A DNA stretch of 64,000 bases from Bacillus sp. E(2018). Its GTDB lineage: Bacteria > Bacillota > Bacilli > Bacillales > Fictibacillaceae. Made by a program: the position numbers and the translations under genes. Of this stretch, positions 8,631 to 17,845 are shown in pieces (position 1 is the stretch's first letter; the number at the start of each line of letters is the position of its first letter). The DNA is taken from contig NZ_SCOL01000002.1 in assembly GCF_005503015.1 (NCBI RefSeq), positions 496,001 to 560,000 of the forward strand, written 5' to 3'. A model generated the notes under the pieces. The model had not been told where the DNA came from. It did no database searches and worked only from the letters and a program-made list of their open reading frames with translations.

Positions 8631-8824
8631 TGCATCGTAAGCGAGCAAATATCACCCCTGGTCTTCCTGTGAACGTAATCTTAAAAGCAGATCAGCGTTC
8701 TGGCAAGAAAACAAAAGGTATCGTAAAAGATATCTTAACGAACTCACCTACTCACCCACACGGCATTAAGGTACGCCTGGAAGACGGTCAAGTTGGACGA
8801 GTTATTGACATATTGAATGCCTAA
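8630..8824 (+). CDS. ywbE: YwbE family protein (DUF2196)
   Basis: 64 aa, the usual length of this family. Diagnostic features are the N-terminal R-x-NITPGLPVNVILKADQRSGK stretch and the HPHGIKVRLEDGQVGRV block, which resembles an S1/KOW-like small beta barrel. The biochemical role is unknown. The start codon overlaps the stop of the preceding 58-aa gene by one base. A hairpin terminator follows 7 nt after the stop. Confidence 0.88.
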   Translation: MHRKRANITPGLPVNVILKADQRSGKKTKGIVKDILTNSPTHPHGIKVRLEDGQVGRVIDILNA

Positions 8825-8830
8825 CACAAA

Positions 8831-8857
8831 AACGGTCACCTCCTCGGGACCGTTTTT
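8831..8857 (+). terminator. Terminator after ywbE
   Basis: AACGGTC and GACCGTT arms followed by TTTTTT. Confidence 0.9.
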
Positions 8858-8923
8858 TCTGTACATGGAATACATTGGATATCCGTATACTAGTTGATAG
8901 ATTTTTTTAAAGGAGTTCACTTC

Positions 8924-10660
8924 ATGAACATAGATGCTCTAAAAAAACGAATTGATGTTAGTACAAAAAGAATTCCAGCAGATGTTGTAATAAAAAACGG
9001 AAAAATCATTGATGTGTTTAATCTTCAAGTTATGGAAGGCGATGTTGCGATCGTTGATGGCTATATTGCCGGTATTGGGGAGTACGAAGGACTTGAAATC
9101 ATTGATGCAACGGGCAAATTTATATCCCCTGCCTTCATTGACGGCCATGTTCACATCGAGTCATCTATGGTGACGCCGGCAGAGTTCAGCAAAGTGCTGC
9201 TCGCCCATGGCGTTACAACGGTCATAACGGATCCTCATGAGATTGGCAACGTTTCTGGAGCTGATGGGATCTCTTTTATGCTGAATCAGTCTGAAGGGCT
9301 TCCTCTGGACGTTAGAGTGATGTTACCTTCATCTGTTCCAGCAACTCCTTTTGAGAATGCAGGAGCTGTCTTAAAAGCATCTGACCTAGAACCCTTTTTA
9401 GCCCATCCCCGTGTTCTCGGTTTAGCGGAAGTGATGGATTTTCCTGCTGTTTTTAGAGGAGATGAGGATATGCTGCAAAAGATCGTTTTAACAGCTGATC
9501 AGAATGGAAAGGTCGACGGTCACGCGGCAGGTTTAGACGCTAATGGCATCAACGTATATCGTTCTTCACTAATTACAACGGACCATGAATGTACGACGAA
9601 GGATGAAGCATTAGATCGGATCTCTCGAGGGATGCACGTGCTTATACGCGAAGGATCTGTAGCTAAAAATTTAAAAGCACTTATAAAAGCTGTAACTCCG
9701 AATAACGCTCGTCGCTTTTTATTCTGTACCGATGATAAGCACCTGGATGATTTGGTAGCAGAAGGAAGCGTAGATCATAACGTGAGGCTTGCAATTCAAG
9801 AAGGTATGGATTCTCTTCAAGCAATCCAACTCGCAACCTTGAACGCAGCTGAATGTTACGGTTTAAAAGAAAAAGGTGCTGTCGCTCCAGGTTACAAAGC
9901 AGACTTACTACTGCTTGATGGTCTAGATTCTATTGTCATTTCTAACGTTTTGGTAGAAGGAAAACGGGTTGCGGAGGATGGGAAATACAACGGAGCAGCA
10001 TTTAAAAGTTCAGAGCCTCCAGCCTCTTTAACACAGTCAGTAAATATGACGAAGATAGATTCCGAAAAGCTAGCTATTTCAGTTACAAACGGTAAGCCCA
10101 TGCATGTGATCGAAATCATCCCGAATCAGATCGTAACCAAAAAGAAGATGGTAACCGCAACAGCAGAAAACAACAGATTCGTACCCTCTACCACCAACGA
10201 TTTATTGAAGATGGCTGTGATCGAACGCCACAACAAGACCGAAAACATTGGGCTAGGCGTGGTAAATGGACTTCTTATCCAGAATGGTGCGATTGCTTCA
10301 ACTGTTGCACATGATTCACACAATCTAGTCGTTGCAGGAACAAATGATGAGGACATGTTGGTCGCGATCGAGGCGATACGCGAGATGCAAGGTGGCTATG
10401 TAATCGTGAAAGACGGTGCTGTGCTCGCGTCTGTCCCGCTTCCGATCTCAGGATTGATGTCAGATCGATCATTTATTGAAGTGAACGACCAAATCATTAC
10501 CTTAAAAGAAAAGTTAAAGGAGATTGGATTCAACGGGAATTTTGACCCGTTCTTAACTCTGTCCTTCTTAACTCTTCCTGTTATACCAGAGATTAAGCTT
10601 ACCGACCTTGGTCTCTTTGATTTCAAAACCTTTCAGCATATCTCTGTGCAGGCAGAGTAA
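8924..10660 (+). CDS. ade: Adenine deaminase
   Basis: 578 aa from ATG 8924 (AAAGGAG 8 nt upstream; the frame extends to 8894 without RBS). Converts adenine to hypoxanthine and ammonia for purine salvage. It belongs to the amidohydrolase superfamily: metal site HxH in IDGHVHIESS, ITDPHEIGNVSG, then GHAAGL and CTDDKH carrying the remaining metal/catalytic residues, and a C-terminal domain with ATVAHDSHN-type His-rich segments (here ASTVAHDSHNLVVAG). Length matches B. subtilis AdeC (577 aa). Monocistronic and convergent with liaR, with only 3 nt between the stops, so a terminator is not evident. Confidence 0.95.
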   Translation: MNIDALKKRIDVSTKRIPADVVIKNGKIIDVFNLQVMEGDVAIVDGYIAGIGEYEGLEIIDATGKFISPAFIDGHVHIESSMVTPAEFSKVLLAHGVTTVITDPHEIGNVSGADGISFMLNQSEGLPLDVRVMLPSSVPATPFENAGAVLKASDLEPFLAHPRVLGLAEVMDFPAVFRGDEDMLQKIVLTADQNGKVDGHAAGLDANGINVYRSSLITTDHECTTKDEALDRISRGMHVLIREGSVAKNLKALIKAVTPNNARRFLFCTDDKHLDDLVAEGSVDHNVRLAIQEGMDSLQAIQLATLNAAECYGLKEKGAVAPGYKADLLLLDGLDSIVISNVLVEGKRVAEDGKYNGAAFKSSEPPASLTQSVNMTKIDSEKLAISVTNGKPMHVIEIIPNQIVTKKKMVTATAENNRFVPSTTNDLLKMAVIERHNKTENIGLGVVNGLLIQNGAIASTVAHDSHNLVVAGTNDEDMLVAIEAIREMQGGYVIVKDGAVLASVPLPISGLMSDRSFIEVNDQIITLKEKLKEIGFNGNFDPFLTLSFLTLPVIPEIKLTDLGLFDFKTFQHISVQAE

Positions 10661-10663
10661 GCG

Positions 10664-11293
10664 TTACACGAGTGAGTGGTTGAACGCGTAGATAACAGCT
10701 TGCGTACGATCTTGTACATCCAGCTTGCTTAATATATTACTCACATGTACTTTGACCGTTTTTAACGCGATGTATAGATCGTCGGCGATTTCTTGATTCG
10801 TCTTTCCTTTCGTCATCAATAACAGAATCTCCATCTCGCGCGCAGTCAGCTCTTCATGTGGCTCGCGCGTTTGTTTTTTACGCATCTTGCTCATCATCTT
10901 CCCGGTTACTTCGGGTTCAAGAACAGATTTACCATGATACGTATCCCGAACAGCTTGAGCGATATCGCTTGCTTTTGATGTTTTTAACATATAACTCGAC
11001 GCACCCGCCTCTAGTGCAGGATATACCTTTTCATCATCAAGAAAACTTGTAACGACGATGATCTTTGCTTCTGGCCAAGCCGTCGTGATCTCTCGCGTTG
11101 CTTCAATTCCGTCCATCTCATCCATAACAAGATCCATTAAAATAATATCCGGTTTCAGCGCTAGTGCCTTCTCAATCGCCACTTTTCCGTTCTCCGCCTC
11201 ATCCGTTACTTCGATATCAGGCTGCGCAGAAAGGTAAGCCGCTACCCCAATACGCACCATCTCATGATCATCCACTAATAATACTTTGATCAT
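10664..11293 (-). CDS. liaR: LiaR response regulator (NarL/FixJ type)
   Basis: 209 aa starting at the ATG at 11293, which has GGGGG 9 nt upstream; the ATG at 11302 lies in that RBS. Receiver domain with the acidic pair D8-D9 and phospho-acceptor D54 ([13 protein letters not shown]), then a LuxR-type helix-turn-helix ([35 protein letters not shown]). In B. subtilis LiaR activates liaIH in response to lipid II-targeting agents such as bacitracin. Last gene of the lia operon; its start lies inside the 3' end of liaS. Confidence 0.92.
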   Translation of the reverse strand: MIKVLLVDDHEMVRIGVAAYLSAQPDIEVTDEAENGKVAIEKALALKPDIILMDLVMDEMDGIEATREITTAWPEAKIIVVTSFLDDEKVYPALEAGASSYMLKTSKASDIAQAVRDTYHGKSVLEPEVTGKMMSKMRKKQTREPHEELTAREMEILLLMTKGKTNQEIADDLYIALKTVKVHVSNILSKLDVQDRTQAVIYAFNHSLV

Positions 11294-12329
11294 TGCCGTC
11301 ATCCCCCGCTTTCAAAATAGGTACTTTTACTTCCAGCCGCGTTCCTTCGCCTGGTAAACTCACAATCTTCAATGTTCCGCCAATCTCTGCTGCACGTTCA
11401 TGCATGTTCTGCAGACCATAGGAACCTGTTTTTTCTTGATCCATCTTAAAGCCAACACCATCATCTTCAATGCGAAGGATAATGAGATCCTCTCTTTGGA
11501 CGAGCAAGATTTGCGCTTTGTTTGCCTGTGCATGCCTTAAAATATTTGATACCGATTCTTGAAGAATACGAAACAGATGATCTTCGACTCCTTTAGCAAG
11601 AGGAATCGTTTCAATCTTCCATTTCAGTTCAATTGGTACCTTTTGTAGAAGCTCTTGTAAAAGCTCTTCCATTCCCTTCTGCAAGGATTTTCCGTTTAAT
11701 GCAGCAGGACGAAGGTGCAGCAGAAGTGCTCTCATCTCAAGCTGTGTTTGATGAATCGTTTCTTCAACAAGCTTTAATTGATTGGTTTCACGTGTGTCTT
11801 CTTCTCTTCGTGTTTCATTCACAGCAGACATGATCATACTTGCAGCAAAAAGCTGCTGCGAAACAGAGTCGTGTAGTTCCCTCGCCAAACGATTTCTTTC
11901 TTGGGAAATAATCTCCTGAATCCGCTTCTCTTGATCGACCGCTTTTTCGGTAGCCATCTTTTGGGATTGGCGAATTTTTTCTCCTAGTTGCTTTTGAATA
12001 CCTTCCATCCGCTTCGTGATCGTTCGCAACTCGAGGCTGTCGACTTCTTTCATGTCTACTTGCCTGCCGTCTTCAATCGATTTCAATGTACGACTGATGG
12101 AGTTTAGTTGTTTACGAGACGTGATGCCCGAATTCAAACCAAAGAAAGCTCCCATAACGAGCACTAAAAAGGGTAAGACGAAAGCAACGGGGATATCAAG
12201 TAAATGTTTCTGTAATAAAAAATCCCAGTTATCGATCGGGAATATCGTGTAAACGATCGATCCTAAAAAAATCGCTACTGCAAATGCTGCTACGATACCG
12301 GAGAACATGTGACGTAAAACAGTACTCAT
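11268..12329 (-). CDS. liaS: LiaS sensor histidine kinase
   Basis: 353 aa. Two N-terminal membrane helices (about 8-30 and 46-65) with a short extracytoplasmic loop, as in intramembrane-sensing kinases, then HAMP-like linker and coiled coil. HisKA_3 dimerisation box with phospho-acceptor H153 ([17 protein letters not shown]), and HATPase motifs [20 protein letters not shown] and GSYGLQNM. It overlaps liaF by the ATGA junction and liaR by 26 nt. Detects cell-envelope stress together with LiaF. Confidence 0.92.
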   Translation of the reverse strand: MSTVLRHMFSGIVAAFAVAIFLGSIVYTIFPIDNWDFLLQKHLLDIPVAFVLPFLVLVMGAFFGLNSGITSRKQLNSISRTLKSIEDGRQVDMKEVDSLELRTITKRMEGIQKQLGEKIRQSQKMATEKAVDQEKRIQEIISQERNRLARELHDSVSQQLFAASMIMSAVNETRREEDTRETNQLKLVEETIHQTQLEMRALLLHLRPAALNGKSLQKGMEELLQELLQKVPIELKWKIETIPLAKGVEDHLFRILQESVSNILRHAQANKAQILLVQREDLIILRIEDDGVGFKMDQEKTGSYGLQNMHERAAEIGGTLKIVSLPGEGTRLEVKVPILKAGDDGNDQSIISG

Positions 12330-13057
12330 ACCCGTTTCACCTCCAGACTTCCAGCAAACATACTTGTAACGATCTTTATTTTTTTATCAGCTTCTCCATA
12401 CCCTTTCGTTCTGTAAAAAAGCGTTTGGTTGAACAGCTTAGATTCACTTCGGTCAAAAATTCTTGAATTCCCAATAATCATAGAATGGCTGACTGCTGCA
12501 TCCATCTCATAAGGAACATAGATCGTAATATTTCCAATCGTACCGCGGATCAGAATAACCGATTCCCCATCAGGTAAAATCGTTTGATTCAAGTCAATGA
12601 TCGTATCACCAGGGCCACACTGGATGTTGATATCGTTCCATTCATACACATGTTCTGGTGTTTGTTGCGTGCCTAAAAGGATGTTTTTTAATAGCGTTTC
12701 TTTTCTGTAAACATCATCTTGTGCCATAGATCGAACCTGTTCGAACTGAGGCGTAACGAAAACCGGATTTTGTTTAGATTGATAAAATTCATAGATCACA
12801 TAGATAACGAACGCTACTAGTAAGAGCTTAAAGGTGAACATGCTTAATACGTTCATGACAGCGATGAAAACACCTAGCCAGAACATAATCTTACCGGAGC
12901 GCCTCGGCATTCGTTTTCGTCCAAAAAACAGGAGTGCAGCACTAAATAAAAGAGAAAATAAGATTCCTCCTCCGTTTAAGGTTGCTTCTAACAAGACTAA
13001 TACAATCGCTATTAAAAGCCCCCAACTTATGAAATCACTTCTTTTCCTATTTAGCAT
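12326..13057 (-). CDS. liaF: LiaF, inhibitor of the LiaRS system
   Basis: 243 aa from ATG 13057 (a GTG two codons upstream is the alternative). The N-terminal half has four hydrophobic segments (about residues 10-35, 35-50, 56-75, 77-92). The C-terminal half is the beta-rich LiaF/DUF2154 domain (EHVYEWNDINIQCGPGDTIIDL...GESVILIRGTIGNITIYVP). In B. subtilis LiaF holds LiaS in the off state. Its position between liaH and liaS is the conserved order. The stop overlaps the liaS start. Confidence 0.9.
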   Translation of the reverse strand: MLNRKRSDFISWGLLIAIVLVLLEATLNGGGILFSLLFSAALLFFGRKRMPRRSGKIMFWLGVFIAVMNVLSMFTFKLLLVAFVIYVIYEFYQSKQNPVFVTPQFEQVRSMAQDDVYRKETLLKNILLGTQQTPEHVYEWNDINIQCGPGDTIIDLNQTILPDGESVILIRGTIGNITIYVPYEMDAAVSHSMIIGNSRIFDRSESKLFNQTLFYRTKGYGEADKKIKIVTSMFAGSLEVKRV

Positions 13058-13144
13058 CTGCACTCACTCACTTTCTGTCATAAACGAGGTAAAAGGCGCA
13101 GCAATTTGCGCCTTGTCTCTTATTTTATCGTATCACATACTGCC

Positions 13145-13789
13145 TTAAACGGTAGTGTGTGATTCTTCCTTTTTCCAATCTTTTTCAAGTTTAGCGAGCT
13201 TCGCATCCATCGAACTTGCCTGATAATCGGCGTTTACTTTCTGTTCAAGACGATCCATATAATGCTCAAGCTCATCAAAACGGAAAGCGGATTTTTTCAT
13301 GGATTGAGACGGATCGATCACACGGTCCATCTTCTGGTGAGCACGCGCTACATTTTCGCGACCCATCAATTCCATACGTTTGATCTGCATATCTTTCAGC
13401 TTATGTTTCATCTGCTCGTATTTTTGCTCAAGCTCTACAAGATCTTTTTCTGCTTGCAGCGTAGACTCTTTTAAGTTCGCTGCACGTAATGCATGCTGTT
13501 CTTTTTCTTGGAGTGCGAACTGATACAGCTCTTGTTCGTTCGCTTGTTGAGCGATCTCAGCCTGATGAGCACGCTTCGCTGCTTTTGCCTCTGCTTCTTC
13601 CATCTCACGCACAAACTGGTCTTTTAACAGCTGCTGACGCTCGACTAACTTATGAGCTTTGTTCACCTCTAACTCACACTGTCTTAAATATTGGTTCAGA
13701 AGAGATAACGGATTTTTTTCCTCTTTTTGATCTAAAAGCTCATGTACATCTGCCGAGATTGAGTTTTTGATGCGTTCAAATAAATTCAT
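13145..13789 (-). CDS. liaH: LiaH, PspA/IM30 family envelope-stress protein
   Basis: 214 aa, almost entirely coiled coil (roughly residues 25-195), with the amphipathic N-terminal helix typical of PspA/Vipp1 proteins (MNLFERIKNSISADVHELL). Family members are ESCRT-III-like and form large rings or rods on stressed membranes. It sits 28 nt downstream of liaI, which encodes its likely membrane anchor. The gap to liaF is 87 nt. It has the short C-terminus of LiaH/PspA rather than the Vipp1 extension. Confidence 0.9.
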   Translation of the reverse strand: MNLFERIKNSISADVHELLDQKEEKNPLSLLNQYLRQCELEVNKAHKLVERQQLLKDQFVREMEEAEAKAAKRAHQAEIAQQANEQELYQFALQEKEQHALRAANLKESTLQAEKDLVELEQKYEQMKHKLKDMQIKRMELMGRENVARAHQKMDRVIDPSQSMKKSAFRFDELEHYMDRLEQKVNADYQASSMDAKLAKLEKDWKKEESHTTV

Positions 13790-13817
13790 AATGATTCGCT
13801 CCTTTTAGCGTTTGTTT

Positions 13818-14165
13818 TTAGCTATTTTTAAGTTTTGCCCATTCTCTTTCAAAATTTGTGAAAGGGTCATTACTGTCGTTCTCATCTACCGAAGCTGATT
13901 GATTCCATTTCTTGTAAACCACATAAAGAACATAGATCGCAACAGCGCCTAATATCGCAGGAAGATTGCTAACAGATACACAAAGCCCAACTACTGATAG
14001 AGCACCCCACCAAAATTTCTTTCCTCCACTGTGTGCAGCCATCGCCTTCTTAAAGGCGTAATACATGACTGCCAGACCGATTGCAAGACCTACCATCGGG
14101 CCAAGATTTGCGATCAAAACGATTGCTGCAATTCCTCCAACTACAAGCAAGCCTAATTTTTTCAT
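13818..14165 (-). CDS. liaI: LiaI-like small membrane protein
   Basis: 115 aa with AAGGAGG 9 nt before the ATG. Two to three transmembrane segments (about residues 5-38, 50-62 and 65-85), then an acidic/charged cytoplasmic tail (NDPFTNFEREWAKL). In B. subtilis LiaI recruits LiaH to membrane foci; sequence conservation is low, so the call rests on size, topology and position as first gene of the lia operon. There is no liaG between liaH and liaF. The promoter and LiaR site should lie in 14166-14260 on this strand. Confidence 0.8.
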   Translation of the reverse strand: MKKLGLLVVGGIAAIVLIANLGPMVGLAIGLAVMYYAFKKAMAAHSGGKKFWWGALSVVGLCVSVSNLPAILGAVAIYVLYVVYKKWNQSASVDENDSNDPFTNFEREWAKLKNS

Positions 14166-14258
14166 ATTGGCTTCCTCCTTTCGTATCTTTAGCTTACCTC
14201 CCTCAGCATTTTCTCAAAACCGGCCATAGCTGTATCTTTAGATAAGCCTCGAGGCGTA

Positions 14259-14310
14259 GTGGGGTCTGACCCCACACAAATACAAACACCCCACTTTGTA
14301 CAAGTGGGGT
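14259..14310. repeat. Two adjacent GC-rich palindromes between divergent units
   Basis: GTGGGGTCTGACCCCAC (14259-14275) is a near-perfect 17-nt palindrome. Twelve bases on, ACCCCACTT (14288-14296) pairs with AAGTGGGGT (14302-14310). Both arms share the ACCCCAC/GTGGGGT core, so alternative pairings between the two hairpins are possible. They lie between the start of liaI and the divergent carbonic anhydrase-like gene. Confidence 0.8.
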
Positions 14311-14430
14311 GGACATAGATTATTATTGGCACGGTAATTCCACCTAGGACGAGTATGAATGGTTAGACGGGTTTCCACTTCTTTCTTCTCTGCATACGCT
14401 GAGAAGATAAAATGTAAGGGGTGGGTAGTT

Positions 14431-15111
14431 TTGAAACATAATGATTGTGGAGATGGCTTTCAACCGTTTGTTAGCCCTAATCCTAAGACGACATTTAATC
14501 CAATTCAGATCGCACCAACCATTGATCAAAGTTCATTTTTAAGTCCATTTACTAGCGTAATCGGTGATGTAAGAATAAAAGAGAACGTATATGTCGCACC
14601 ACTTGTGAGTATTCGGGCAGATGAAGGAACGCCATTTTATATCGGCTCTAATACGAACCTTCAAGATGGCGTCATTCTTCATGGATTAACGAATCAGTTC
14701 GTCAAAGTAGATGGCAGAAAGTATTCCATCTATATCGATGATGAAGTATCTGTTGCGCATGGGGCTCTCGTTCATGGGCCTTGTTTTATCGGAGAAAAGG
14801 TATTCGTAGGCTTTAAAGCGATTGTTTATAATGCTACCGTGGAGAAAGGAAGCTTTATTTCCTACAATGCCGTAGTGACGAACGGAGTGCGCATTCGAAA
14901 GAATCGTTTTGTCCCGCCTGGAGCTTATATCGATTCTCAAAAGAAAGCTGACGCGCTTTCCCGCGTACCTACTGACGTAAAAGAGTTTGCACGCGGCGTA
15001 CAGGTAGTCAATCAAGAGTTCCCTGCTGCTTATCATCTATTATTCGGTGAGTGTCGTTGTTCTTGCGGATTGGCTTATAACAATAACAGCAGTGAAGAAG
15101 AATCTGATTAA
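14431..15111 (+). CDS. Gamma-class carbonic anhydrase-like left-handed beta-helix protein
   Basis: 226 aa from TTG 14431 with AAGGGG 9 nt upstream; the frame opens at 14359 but no RBS supports an earlier start. Gamma-CA proteins hydrate CO2 at a trimer-interface zinc. The hexapeptide-repeat body runs from about residue 30 to 175 and the three zinc histidines are in place (GVILHG; SVAHGALVHG). The C-terminal Cys-rich tail (GECRCSCG) with a poly-acidic end is unusual. Monocistronic, divergent from lia, followed by a terminator. Confidence 0.85.
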   Translation: MKHNDCGDGFQPFVSPNPKTTFNPIQIAPTIDQSSFLSPFTSVIGDVRIKENVYVAPLVSIRADEGTPFYIGSNTNLQDGVILHGLTNQFVKVDGRKYSIYIDDEVSVAHGALVHGPCFIGEKVFVGFKAIVYNATVEKGSFISYNAVVTNGVRIRKNRFVPPGAYIDSQKKADALSRVPTDVKEFARGVQVVNQEFPAAYHLLFGECRCSCGLAYNNNSSEEESD

Positions 15112-15126
15112 ACAGGGGTAAAAAAG

Positions 15127-15180
15127 AAGGTAAGCAGCAAAACGGTTAACCACACGTTAACCTCGCTACTTACCTTTTTA
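15127..15180. terminator. Bidirectional terminator
   Basis: Outer arms AAGGTAAG and CTTACCTT enclose GGTTAACC/GTTAACC; A-run on one side, TTTTTA on the other. Serves both convergent genes. Confidence 0.85.
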
Positions 15181-15209
15181 ATTATTTTCGTAACTTTTGA
15201 GCATGCGTT

Positions 15210-15680
15210 CTATGATTGGTCTACTAAGAAATAATCCGGCTCAAAAGAACCATCTATCAGCTTTTGCTTCACCACCTGTGGATGCAGCACATATTCATTC
15301 AAATCCTCTAATGATACCCATTTAAAAACAAGCCGATCTGCTTCTAATACGGTAAATTCCTCACCATCATGAAGCGGCAGCAGATTTTCAGCTGTGATGT
15401 TAAAATATATTCCAACCTCGTGAATCTCTTTTTCTGCATATGTAAAAAAGTTTTCAACCGTCCATAAAAAGCCATCAACAGTCACGTTCAGATCCAATTC
15501 TTCTTTCATCTCACGCTTTAAGCTCATCTTGGCATCTTCACCAAGCTTCACGCGGCCTCCAGGCAAAGACCAATTTGTTTCTGCTTTTGCTCGATGCATG
15601 AGGACTCGACCTTCTTTAATCATTACGGCAGCCACACGATAATTAAAAACTTGATGTTCCACATGAAACACTGCGTCCAT
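15210..15680 (-). CDS. Nudix hydrolase
   Basis: 156 aa from the ATG at 15680 (AAGGGGG 9 nt upstream; an ATG two codons earlier is only 3 nt from the RBS). Nudix enzymes hydrolyse nucleoside diphosphates linked to another moiety. The Nudix box G-x5-E-x7-RE-x2-EE is complete (GGRVKLGEDAKMSLKREMKEEL, about residues 43-64). Substrate unknown; the overall type resembles ADP-ribose/8-oxo-dGTP-like hydrolases annotated in bacilli. Monocistronic. Confidence 0.88.
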   Translation of the reverse strand: MDAVFHVEHQVFNYRVAAVMIKEGRVLMHRAKAETNWSLPGGRVKLGEDAKMSLKREMKEELDLNVTVDGFLWTVENFFTYAEKEIHEVGIYFNITAENLLPLHDGEEFTVLEADRLVFKWVSLEDLNEYVLHPQVVKQKLIDGSFEPDYFLVDQS

Positions 15681-15798
15681 TTTCATCTTCCCCCTTTTAA
15701 GTTAGCTCCTTATTTTACCACTTCGAGCATTTTCAGTGAAAGCCGTACCATTTACCGTTAAACTAATAAAAAATACAAAAAATAAGGAGCTTGAGAAA

Positions 15799-16275
15799 AT
15801 GTCTGTATATGATTTTTCAGTTGAAACGATCAAAGGTGAGGAAACAAACCTAGACACTTACAAAGGCGATGTGCTCTTAATTGTAAATACAGCTAGTAAA
15901 TGCGGATTCACTCCACAGTACAAAGGCCTGCAATCTATTTATGAGAGCCATAAAGAGCAAGGATTATCTGTACTTGGATTTCCATGTAACCAATTCGGAG
16001 CGCAAGAACCAGGATCCAGTGACGAGATCATGGAGTTTTGCGAGTTGAACTATGGGGTTAACTTTCCGATGTTTGCAAAAGTAGACGTAAATGGTGAGCA
16101 AGCGCATCCTCTTTTTAAATACTTAGCCGCTGAAGCACCTGGAATCTTAGGGTCTAAAGCGATCAAATGGAATTTCACTAAATTTTTAGTAGACCGAAAC
16201 GGACAAGTTGTAAAGCGCTTCGCCCCAACGGACAAACCTGAAACGATCGAAAAACATATACAAGAACTTCTTTAA
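15799..16275 (+). CDS. bsaA: Glutathione peroxidase-family thiol peroxidase
   Basis: 158 aa from ATG 15799 (AAGGAG 9 nt upstream), the length of B. subtilis BsaA. Reduces hydroperoxides via a peroxidatic Cys, probably using thioredoxin or bacillithiol rather than glutathione in this group. Catalytic residues: Cys in [11 protein letters not shown], Gln and the resolving-Cys region in GFPCNQFG, Trp-Asn in KWNFTKFL. Thioredoxin fold, no signal peptide. Followed by a bidirectional terminator. One of three peroxide-defence genes here with katE and katG. Confidence 0.92.
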   Translation: MSVYDFSVETIKGEETNLDTYKGDVLLIVNTASKCGFTPQYKGLQSIYESHKEQGLSVLGFPCNQFGAQEPGSSDEIMEFCELNYGVNFPMFAKVDVNGEQAHPLFKYLAAEAPGILGSKAIKWNFTKFLVDRNGQVVKRFAPTDKPETIEKHIQELL

Positions 16276-16283
16276 CACCTAAA

Positions 16284-16324
16284 AAAAGCAGTTCAGAGAG
16301 ATATTTCTCTGAACTGCTTTTTAT
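16284..16324. terminator. Bidirectional terminator
   Basis: Long perfect arms AAAAGCAGTTCAGAGA and TCTCTGAACTGCTTTT flanked by A-run and T-run; shared with the convergent yjiH gene. Confidence 0.9.
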
Positions 16325-16325
16325 A

Positions 16326-17705
16326 TTAAAACAAGAGATGCGCCATTCCCACTACGATTGGAAGTGAGATGAACGTACGTAAGAAAAAGATAATAACCAG
16401 TTCTTTAAAATTAACTGGAATCTTAGAAGCTAGCAGCAATCCGCCAACTTCAGACATATAGATCAATTGAATAACTGACATGGCTGCTACAACAAATCGA
16501 GTCAGTTCGCTTTCAATTCCTGCCCCGATGATAGAAGGAAGGAACATATCCGCAAATCCGATTACAATCGTCTGTGCTGCATCTGATGCATATGGAACTT
16601 GCAGCAACTCTAAGATCGGTACAAAAGGTGCTCCAAGGTACGTGAAGAAAGGTGTGAACTCTGCTACCATCAGTGCAGATGTTCCAATCGCCATTACGAT
16701 TGGCACAACACCCATCCACATATCAAGTACGTTTTGAATGCCTTCTCTCACTAGCGGTGCCGCTTTTTTATTTTGATCAGCGCGTTCAACCGCTTTTTTA
16801 AGACCAAATCTAAAAGGTGTCTCACCTTCTGGAATCACTTCATCGGCTACATTTTCTTTTGCGCCCTCATAATACGTATCAGGCTTTCTAGATAGTGGCG
16901 GGATGCGCGGAATAATAATCGCACACACGAGCCCTGCTAATACGACCGTTAAATAATACGGAACGATCATGTGAGCGAGATCGACTTGAGCAAGAACAAC
17001 TATCGCGAACGTAATGGATACGACAGAAAACGTTGTACCAATTACAGCTGCCTCACGTTTCGTATAATAACCTTCTTCATACTGCTTGTTCGTTAAAAGA
17101 ACGCCGATCGTTCCATCACCGAGCCATGATGCTAAGCAGTCGATAGATGAACGACCAGGCAATTTGAAAACAGGTCGCATCACTTTTACGAGTAATGCTC
17201 CACAAAGTTCTAACAGCCCGAAGTTGAATAACAACGGTAAAAATAGTCCAGCGAATAAAAACACGGAGAATAATACAGGAATTAAATCAAAGAGAAGAAG
17301 CTGCCCTGTATTTTCAGACCATACAGCTTTTGGCCCGAGCTTGAATAGCGTCATCACAGCAAAAATCAATCCTATTAAACGAATAAGCTGCCATACGATA
17401 TTCACATTAAACAATGTGTTTAAAAATGGTTGATTAATAATAGCTTTCGGTTTAAAAAAGTATGTTCCTAAAGAACCAACAACCGTAATCGCTATAATAG
17501 CTGTCATGATTTTTGGAATATATGAACCGATTCCGTCCTGTAAGATTCCTGCCAGAATCGCTACAGGAATGGTAATTTCCCCATTATAGGAGATGGGAAT
17601 CATAAATAAAAATATACCGATTAAAGAAGGGACAATAAATTTAATCAAACTAGAAAAATTTGTTCGCTTCATGTCATAATTCATTTGCTGCTTTGGTAAA
17701 CCCAT
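16326..17705 (-). CDS. YjiH family membrane protein (Gate/nucleoside-recognition domain)
   Basis: 459 aa polytopic membrane protein with about 10 hydrophobic segments. It begins FIVPSLIGIFLFMIPISYNGEITIP and contains the Gate/nucleoside-recognition type segments around residues 195-245 (GDGTIGVLLTNKQYEEGYYTKREAAVIGTTFS) and again near 390 (APFVPILELLQVPYASDAAQTIVIGFADMFLPS). The family is annotated as putative nucleoside or small-molecule transport; no substrate is established. GAGAGG lies 9 nt before the ATG, with a candidate cre box 25-39 nt upstream in the leader. Monocistronic. Confidence 0.8.
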   Translation of the reverse strand: MGLPKQQMNYDMKRTNFSSLIKFIVPSLIGIFLFMIPISYNGEITIPVAILAGILQDGIGSYIPKIMTAIIAITVVGSLGTYFFKPKAIINQPFLNTLFNVNIVWQLIRLIGLIFAVMTLFKLGPKAVWSENTGQLLLFDLIPVLFSVFLFAGLFLPLLFNFGLLELCGALLVKVMRPVFKLPGRSSIDCLASWLGDGTIGVLLTNKQYEEGYYTKREAAVIGTTFSVVSITFAIVVLAQVDLAHMIVPYYLTVVLAGLVCAIIIPRIPPLSRKPDTYYEGAKENVADEVIPEGETPFRFGLKKAVERADQNKKAAPLVREGIQNVLDMWMGVVPIVMAIGTSALMVAEFTPFFTYLGAPFVPILELLQVPYASDAAQTIVIGFADMFLPSIIGAGIESELTRFVVAAMSVIQLIYMSEVGGLLLASKIPVNFKELVIIFFLRTFISLPIVVGMAHLLF

Positions 17706-17729
17706 GATGTTATGCCTCTCTTTCTAAGA

Positions 17730-17744
17730 TGTAAAGCGCTTTCA
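17730..17744 (-). promoter_or_regulatory. Candidate CcpA (cre) site upstream of yjiH
   Basis: TGTAAAGCGCTTTCA fits the cre core (GCGCTTTCA half perfect; left arm one base longer than consensus). It lies 25 nt before the start codon, a roadblock-type position. Prediction only. Confidence 0.45.
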
Positions 17745-17845
17745 TACACTTTCCATTTCCAAGTATATGTTTATTCTACAATTTTCGCAATATTGTAAGA
17801 AATGCTAGAATTCTTATAAAATACTAGTTTTTCTTTCCTTTTTTA

